From contig NZ_CP088018.1 of the NCBI RefSeq assembly GCF_021049265.1, positions 3,493,441-3,557,440 on the forward strand: a stretch of 64,000 nucleotides of DNA, written 5' to 3'. Every line of letters starts with the position of its first letter. The first letter of the stretch is position 1. The notes beneath the pieces were generated by a model. It made no database searches. It had not been told where the DNA came from and saw only the letters and a list, made by a program, of their open reading frames with translations. Positions 60,742 to 64,000 of the stretch are shown here, one piece after another. A program made the position numbers and the translations under genes. This stretch comes from Ruania suaedae. Its GTDB lineage: Bacteria > Actinomycetota > Actinomycetes > Actinomycetales > Beutenbergiaceae.

Positions 60742-60755
60742 GTTCCACGTGAAAC
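60742..60755. promoter_or_regulatory. parS: parS site 14
   Basis: GTTCCACGTGAAAC, the reverse complement of the common form; it lies 48 bases beyond the rsmG stop. Confidence 0.9.
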
Positions 60756-60802
60756 ATCGAGAGCGAAATTGTTGACGAACGGCACCGGCTCGAACATACG
60801 TA

Positions 60803-61453
60803 CTAAGCGTTCACGCGGGACGCCTCGACCACTCGCGTGATCTCACCATCTCCCAGCAGGTCCACCTCGTGCACCACCACCCGACTCACGCCCAGCCGTG
60901 CGAACACTCGATCCGCCTTCTGGACCTCGTCGTCGGCACGGCGACCCTTCTGGGCCAGAAGCGAGCCGCCGGGAGCCACCAACGGCATGGTCATCCGGGC
61001 CAGCTTGTCCAGCGCTGCCACAGCGCGCGCAGTCACCGCCGTCACCTCGAGCTGACCGTGGAGCTCCTCCGCACGGCAGTGGTGAAGCCGGACGTTGTCC
61101 AGGTCCAGTTCGTCGCGAACCTCGCCCAGCCAGGCGACCCGTCTCTCCATCGGCTCGATCAGATGGACCTCGAGCTCCGGACGCATCGCCGCCAGCACGA
61201 TGCCAGGCAACCCTGCGCCGCTCCCGACGTCGGCCAGCGAACCCTCCGAGGGCAGGAACCGCGCGACCGCCGCGGAGTTCAGCACATGCCGTGTCCAAAG
61301 GCGCGGAAGTTCACGCGGGCCGATCAGCCCACGGAGCTCACCCTGGTCGGCAAGCATCTCCGCGAACCTGGCCACCACCCCCCACGCCAGGCCGAGCACC
61401 TGGCGGCTTCGTTCGTCATCGACGACGACGGGATCGGTCTGCTCCTCGGTCAC
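60803..61453 (-). CDS. rsmG: 16S rRNA (guanine527-N7)-methyltransferase RsmG
   Basis: A 216-residue SAM-dependent methyltransferase (GidB). The conserved segment LIGPRELPRLWTRHVLNSAAV precedes the SAM loop ADVGSGAGLPGIVLA, and RAEELHG and TARAVAALDKLARMTMPLV are family motifs. It modifies G527 of 16S rRNA; its loss is known to give low-level streptomycin resistance. The GTG at 61453 matches the family. Downstream lies the gene-free parS array, so this gene marks the border of the centromere region. Confidence 0.96.
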   Translation of the reverse strand: MTEEQTDPVVVDDERSRQVLGLAWGVVARFAEMLADQGELRGLIGPRELPRLWTRHVLNSAAVARFLPSEGSLADVGSGAGLPGIVLAAMRPELEVHLIEPMERRVAWLGEVRDELDLDNVRLHHCRAEELHGQLEVTAVTARAVAALDKLARMTMPLVAPGGSLLAQKGRRADDEVQKADRVFARLGVSRVVVHEVDLLGDGEITRVVEASRVNA

Positions 61454-61460
61454 CCTTGGC

Positions 61461-61967
61461 TCACGACCCGGCGCGGACCACGACGTGACGCTGGGGCTCG
61501 GTCCCCTCGGAATCGCTGATCAGGCCGGCACCCGCCACCACGTCGTGAACGATCTTGCGTTCGAAGGGATTCATGGCGCCGAGCGCCACGTCCTCACCGG
61601 TCGAGCGTGCCTTCTCGATCGCCTCCGTGGCCAGGCCGGTGAGCACCTCCTTGCGGCGCTGACGGTACCCGGCCACGTCGAGCATCAACCGGCTCCGGTT
61701 TCCCGTCCTGGTCTGGACCGCCAGCCGCGTGAGCTCCTGCAGCGCCTCGAGCACCTCGCCCTTCTCGCCCACGAGAGGCTCCAGGCTCGCGCCCTCCTCC
61801 TCGGCGACAATCGCCAACGCGGGCCGGTCATGATCGACATCGATGTCGATGTCGCCGTCGAGGTCCGCGATGTCCAGCAGTTCCTCGAGATAGTCAGCGG
61901 CGATCTCCCCCTCCTCCTCGAGGACCACCCGGCTCTGATTCTCCGGCGTCACCGATGTCTCGCTCAT
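61461..61967 (-). CDS. khpB: KH/R3H RNA-binding protein KhpB (Jag)
   Basis: A 168-residue protein. An acidic N-terminus (to about 40) is followed by a KH-like domain (LVGEKGEVLEALQELTRLAVQ carries the GxxG-type loop as GEKG) and an R3H domain at the C-terminus (NPFERKIVHDVVAGAGLISDSEGTEPQRHVVV). It is an RNA-binding protein linked to cell-wall growth in other Gram-positives. The ATG at 61967 has AGAGAGG upstream. It sits eight bases before rsmG and after yidC, the standard order. Confidence 0.92.
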   Translation of the reverse strand: MSETSVTPENQSRVVLEEEGEIAADYLEELLDIADLDGDIDIDVDHDRPALAIVAEEEGASLEPLVGEKGEVLEALQELTRLAVQTRTGNRSRLMLDVAGYRQRRKEVLTGLATEAIEKARSTGEDVALGAMNPFERKIVHDVVAGAGLISDSEGTEPQRHVVVRAGS

Positions 61968-62006
61968 ATGTTCAGCCTCTCTCGTCGGAGCCACGGGGCT
62001 CACCGC

Positions 62007-63029
62007 TCAGTTCTCGTTGGTCTCCGCCGACTCCGGACCACCGGTGTTCGGCTTGCGCTTCGACCTCGGCGTATTGCGCTTGGGTTGCTGGCGCTGCCGC
62101 CGCTCCTGCGCCTCCGCCTCGGTTTCGATCTGCGGGACGTCGTCCTCGGCGTCCTCCAAGGAACGGCCTCGCCGCTTGGCCCGCTTCGCCTTGCGCTCAA
62201 GGTACTTCTTCTCCGCCTCGGAGCCCGGTGCGGGCGAGTTGCGGATCACGAAGAACTGCTGGCCCATGGTCCACAGGTTCGAGGTGGACCAGTAGATCAG
62301 CACACCGATCGGGAAGTTCACGCCCACGAAGATGAAGATCAGCGGGAAGATGTACATCAGCATCCGCTGCTGGCGCGCCATCGGGTTGTCGAGCGCCGAG
62401 GCGGGCATGTTCTTCATGGTGAGCTGGCGCTGCGTGAACAGCGTGGTCGCGCTCATCAGCAGGATCAGCACTGCCGTGACCACCCGCACCGACCACGTCG
62501 CGCCATCGTCCATGAACGTGGACGACAGTGACGCACCGAAGATCTCCGACGCCTCCGCCTGCTGCGCGAGCGCCTGCGTCAGCGGACCGATGCTGTCCGA
62601 CCGCTCGTAGTTCCCGGTGGCGAGGGTCGAGAGCGAGATCAGTACCCGGTAGAGCGAGAAGAAGATCGGCATCTGCGCCAGGATCGGCAGACACGAGGCG
62701 AACGGTGAGGTGCCCGCCTCCCGATAGATCGCCATCATTTCCTGCTGCATCGCCTGGCGTGAGGCCGGGTCGGTCTTGCCTTTGTACTTCTTCTGCAGCT
62801 TCTGGATCTCGGGCTGCACCATCTGCATACCCCGCGACGCCTTGATCTGGCGCACGAACAGCGGAATGAGCAGGATCCGGATCACCACCACGAGCGCGAC
62901 GATCGACAGCAGCCACGTCCAGCCACCGGCCGGGTCCAGGCCGATGAAGGTGAGCACGTCGTGGGCACGCACCATGATCCAGGCCACGGCGATCATGAGT
63001 GGCCACAGCACAGTGTCGAAGAAGTCCAT
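62007..63029 (-). CDS. yidC: Membrane protein insertase YidC
   Basis: A 340-residue Oxa1/YidC insertase. The conserved core begins at WTWLLSIVALVVVIRILLIPLFVRQIKASRGMQMVQPEIQKLQKKYK. The hydrophilic-groove Arg is in VVIRILL, and a cytoplasmic hairpin and further helices follow (about five in all). The basic C-terminal tail (KRAKRRGRSLEDAEDD, KRNTPRSKRKPN) probably contacts ribosomes. It inserts and folds inner-membrane proteins. The first helix and the lack of a lipobox fit actinobacterial members. Confidence 0.95.
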   Translation of the reverse strand: MDFFDTVLWPLMIAVAWIMVRAHDVLTFIGLDPAGGWTWLLSIVALVVVIRILLIPLFVRQIKASRGMQMVQPEIQKLQKKYKGKTDPASRQAMQQEMMAIYREAGTSPFASCLPILAQMPIFFSLYRVLISLSTLATGNYERSDSIGPLTQALAQQAEASEIFGASLSSTFMDDGATWSVRVVTAVLILLMSATTLFTQRQLTMKNMPASALDNPMARQQRMLMYIFPLIFIFVGVNFPIGVLIYWSTSNLWTMGQQFFVIRNSPAPGSEAEKKYLERKAKRAKRRGRSLEDAEDDVPQIETEAEAQERRQRQQPKRNTPRSKRKPNTGGPESAETNEN

Positions 63030-63050
63030 GAACTCCGGGGTCTCTCCTGG

Positions 63051-63404
63051 TCAGATCCGCGGACGCGGTTTCTGGATGGGCACGTCTGGTGTCGAGGGTA
63101 CGGCCTCGGGGTTGGCGGGACGAACGCCGGTGCTCTCGCGCGGGCCAGGACGCCAGTGCCCGTGGTCTGGAACGAGGTCTACTCCACCCCGGCTCCACGG
63201 GTTGCATCGCAACACTCGCCAGGCACCGAGCACGAGACCCTTGAGCGGGCCGTGCCGCTGCAGCGAACCGATCGCGTAGGCCGAGCAGCTCGGGTAGTAG
63301 CGGCAGGTGGGAGCGAACCAGGGCGAGACGATCAGCTGGTACGCCCTCACCATCCCCGTCAGGATGGTCGTGACCGGATGCCGTGAGCCCTCTCCAGCGG
63401 TCAT
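63051..63404 (-). CDS. yidD: Membrane protein insertion efficiency factor YidD
   Basis: A 117-residue YidD. The signature is YQLIVSPWFAPTCRYYPSCSAYAIGSLQRHG and RCNPWSRGGVDLVP, with three conserved Cys. The ATG at 63404 overlaps the rnpA stop by four bases. The C-terminus beyond residue 80 is a variable Pro-rich tail. It is thought to assist YidC at the membrane. Confidence 0.94.
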   Translation of the reverse strand: MTAGEGSRHPVTTILTGMVRAYQLIVSPWFAPTCRYYPSCSAYAIGSLQRHGPLKGLVLGAWRVLRCNPWSRGGVDLVPDHGHWRPGPRESTGVRPANPEAVPSTPDVPIQKPRPRI

Positions 63405-63754
63405 CGGAGCTTCTGCCTGCGACGAGCTCCGCTCAGTGCTCTCAGCAGATCCGCACGCAACGTCTCGTAGTTCGATCCGTGGGCACGGGGCAATGCACGG
63501 ACCACCACACAACTACCGTCCGGCAGCTCGGGAAGGGCCTCCTTCATCACCGCACGCAGGCGCCGCTTGACGAGGTTGCGCTCGACCGCGCCCCCCACCG
63601 CCTTGGACACGACAAAACCCACCCGGGCCGGTGCGGTCCGGGTGGATCCTGGGGTGTAGTGCACGACCACGCGAGGCGAACTGCTTCGCGAGCCGGCGCG
63701 GATCGTCGCGCCGAACTCGCCCGCCGCACGCATCCGGTGCCGCGCGGCAAGCAC
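63401..63754 (-). CDS. rnpA: Ribonuclease P protein component
   Basis: A 117-residue RnpA. MLAARHRMRAAGEFGATIRAG is the family N-terminus, and VGFVVSKAVGGAVERNLVKRRLRAVMKE is the RNR signature. It binds the RNase P RNA for tRNA 5' maturation. The GTG at 63754 is chosen because the MLxxxHRxR start is conserved; it lies 11 bases after the rpmH stop. Confidence 0.95.
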   Translation of the reverse strand: MLAARHRMRAAGEFGATIRAGSRSSSPRVVVHYTPGSTRTAPARVGFVVSKAVGGAVERNLVKRRLRAVMKEALPELPDGSCVVVRALPRAHGSNYETLRADLLRALSGARRRQKLR

Positions 63755-63765
63755 GGCAGCCCGAC

Positions 63766-63903
63766 TCAGGCAGTCAGAGCGGAGCGGCCCTTGCGACGGC
63801 GCGCCGCCACGATCGCGCGCCCTGCGCGAGTACGCATACGCAGTCGGAAGCCGTGCACCTTGGCTCGGCGCCGGTTGTTCGGCTGGAAAGTCCGCTTGCT
63901 CAC
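63766..63903 (-). CDS. rpmH: 50S ribosomal protein L34
   Basis: A 45-residue protein read from the GTG at 63903: [20 protein letters not shown], then a segment ending in [11 protein letters not shown]. This is the complete L34 sequence pattern. It is the first gene of the rpmH-rnpA-yidD-yidC-khpB-rsmG block. The 97 bases to the right edge hold its promoter; dnaA is expected beyond, on the opposite strand. Confidence 0.97.
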   Translation of the reverse strand: MSKRTFQPNNRRRAKVHGFRLRMRTRAGRAIVAARRRKGRSALTA

Positions 63904-64000
63904 GGGAAGACTCCAAAGATGTCGGGAAGAGTGCGACCACCTCGGTGGCGCCAGACGCTGGTGAACCGCGAGCCAGGGATTACCTCCCCGCGACCCGGTT

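Larger units (their letters stand above)
57656..60755. repeat. parS: parS centromere array: fourteen ParB sites in 3.1 kb of gene-free DNA
   Basis: Fourteen 14-mers fit the parS consensus GTTTCACGTGAAAC or its GTTCC/GGAAC variants, at 57656, 57859, 58154, 58424, 58637, 58862, 58888, 59085, 59327, 59557, 59658, 59933, 60366 and 60742. Spacing averages about 240 bases, ranging from 26 to 433. Nine have the same asymmetric form in the same orientation. No open frame in this stretch has a recognisable domain or conserved start, so the DNA appears to serve as a centromere for the adjacent ParAB proteins. Two weaker CACGTG matches lie at 58368 and 58794. Confidence 0.92.

Noticed and set aside
58061..60840. 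Several open frames of 60-390 codons across the parS region
   Set aside because: None has a good ribosome site, domain or sensible codon bias, and all read through multiple parS sites on both strands.

Overview
The window is about 70% GC chromosomal DNA from a Gram-positive actinobacterium, most likely a Micrococcales-type lineage. The evidence is GTG and TTG starts, four-base stop/start overlaps, an L-myo-inositol-1-phosphate synthase gene, MurJ with a pseudokinase tail, and the actinobacterial origin-proximal order ccaA-nudix-DUF6049-murJ-trxB-trxA-...-parB-parA-rsmG-khpB-yidC-yidD-rnpA-rpmH. rpmH lies at the right edge, so dnaA and probably oriC should lie just beyond position 64000. The species cannot be named from the sequence.

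Left part (1-24600), accessory and housekeeping genes. An RskA-like anti-sigma factor and an SDR-family protein come first. A manganese pair follows (mntH, and mntR converging on it) with MntR-like boxes, then a glycine-betaine type ABC transporter operon (proV-proW-proX). Positions 7585-17154 form a carbohydrate locus: a CUT1 ABC importer (binding protein and two permeases), a GH51 arabinofuranosidase, a stub of a GH2 enzyme, two formylglycine sulfatases and a LacI regulator. Three identical GTTTGCGCAAAC boxes precede the importer operon and both sulfatases, which suggests one regulon for a sulfated, arabinose-containing glycan. Next are a HelR-like RNA polymerase recycling ATPase with an upstream inverted repeat resembling the rifamycin-associated element, a lipoprotein gamma-glutamyltransferase, a DUF418-like membrane protein, a medium-chain dehydrogenase and an SRPBCC protein. 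A graveyard follows in which a frameshifted alpha/beta hydrolase and a truncated glutaminase are fused at a microhomology.

Middle (24590-42800). dnaB is interrupted by a 426-residue intein carrying a LAGLIDADG endonuclease. Then come a MATE exporter, the rpsF-ssb-rpsR-rplI operon with a leader that folds like the S6:S18 autoregulatory RNA, a class A penicillin-binding protein, ino1 (TTG start), a zinc-ribbon protein and a second dehydrogenase. A compact minus-strand operon follows, made of two SipW-type secreted proteins, an LPTTG wall-anchored protein, a third SipW-type substrate and a SipW-like signal peptidase. It is followed by a furA-katA operon and a divergent MFS exporter.

Right part (42859-64000), origin-proximal core. 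tRNA maturation (ccaA), a NUDIX hydrolase, a DUF6049 protein, the MurJ-pseudokinase-discoidin fusion, thioredoxin reductase and thioredoxin, an aminotransferase and a D-Ala-D-Ala ligase-like protein lead into parB and parA. Between parA and rsmG lie about 3.5 kb with no convincing gene. This interval holds a cluster of DnaA-box-like 9-mers (57356-57645), then fourteen parS sites over 3.1 kb (57656-60755), plus a 4 x 21 bp tandem repeat. It looks like a compact centromere next to a DnaA-binding region and is the most striking structure in the window. rsmG, khpB, yidC, yidD, rnpA and rpmH complete the conserved minus-strand block.
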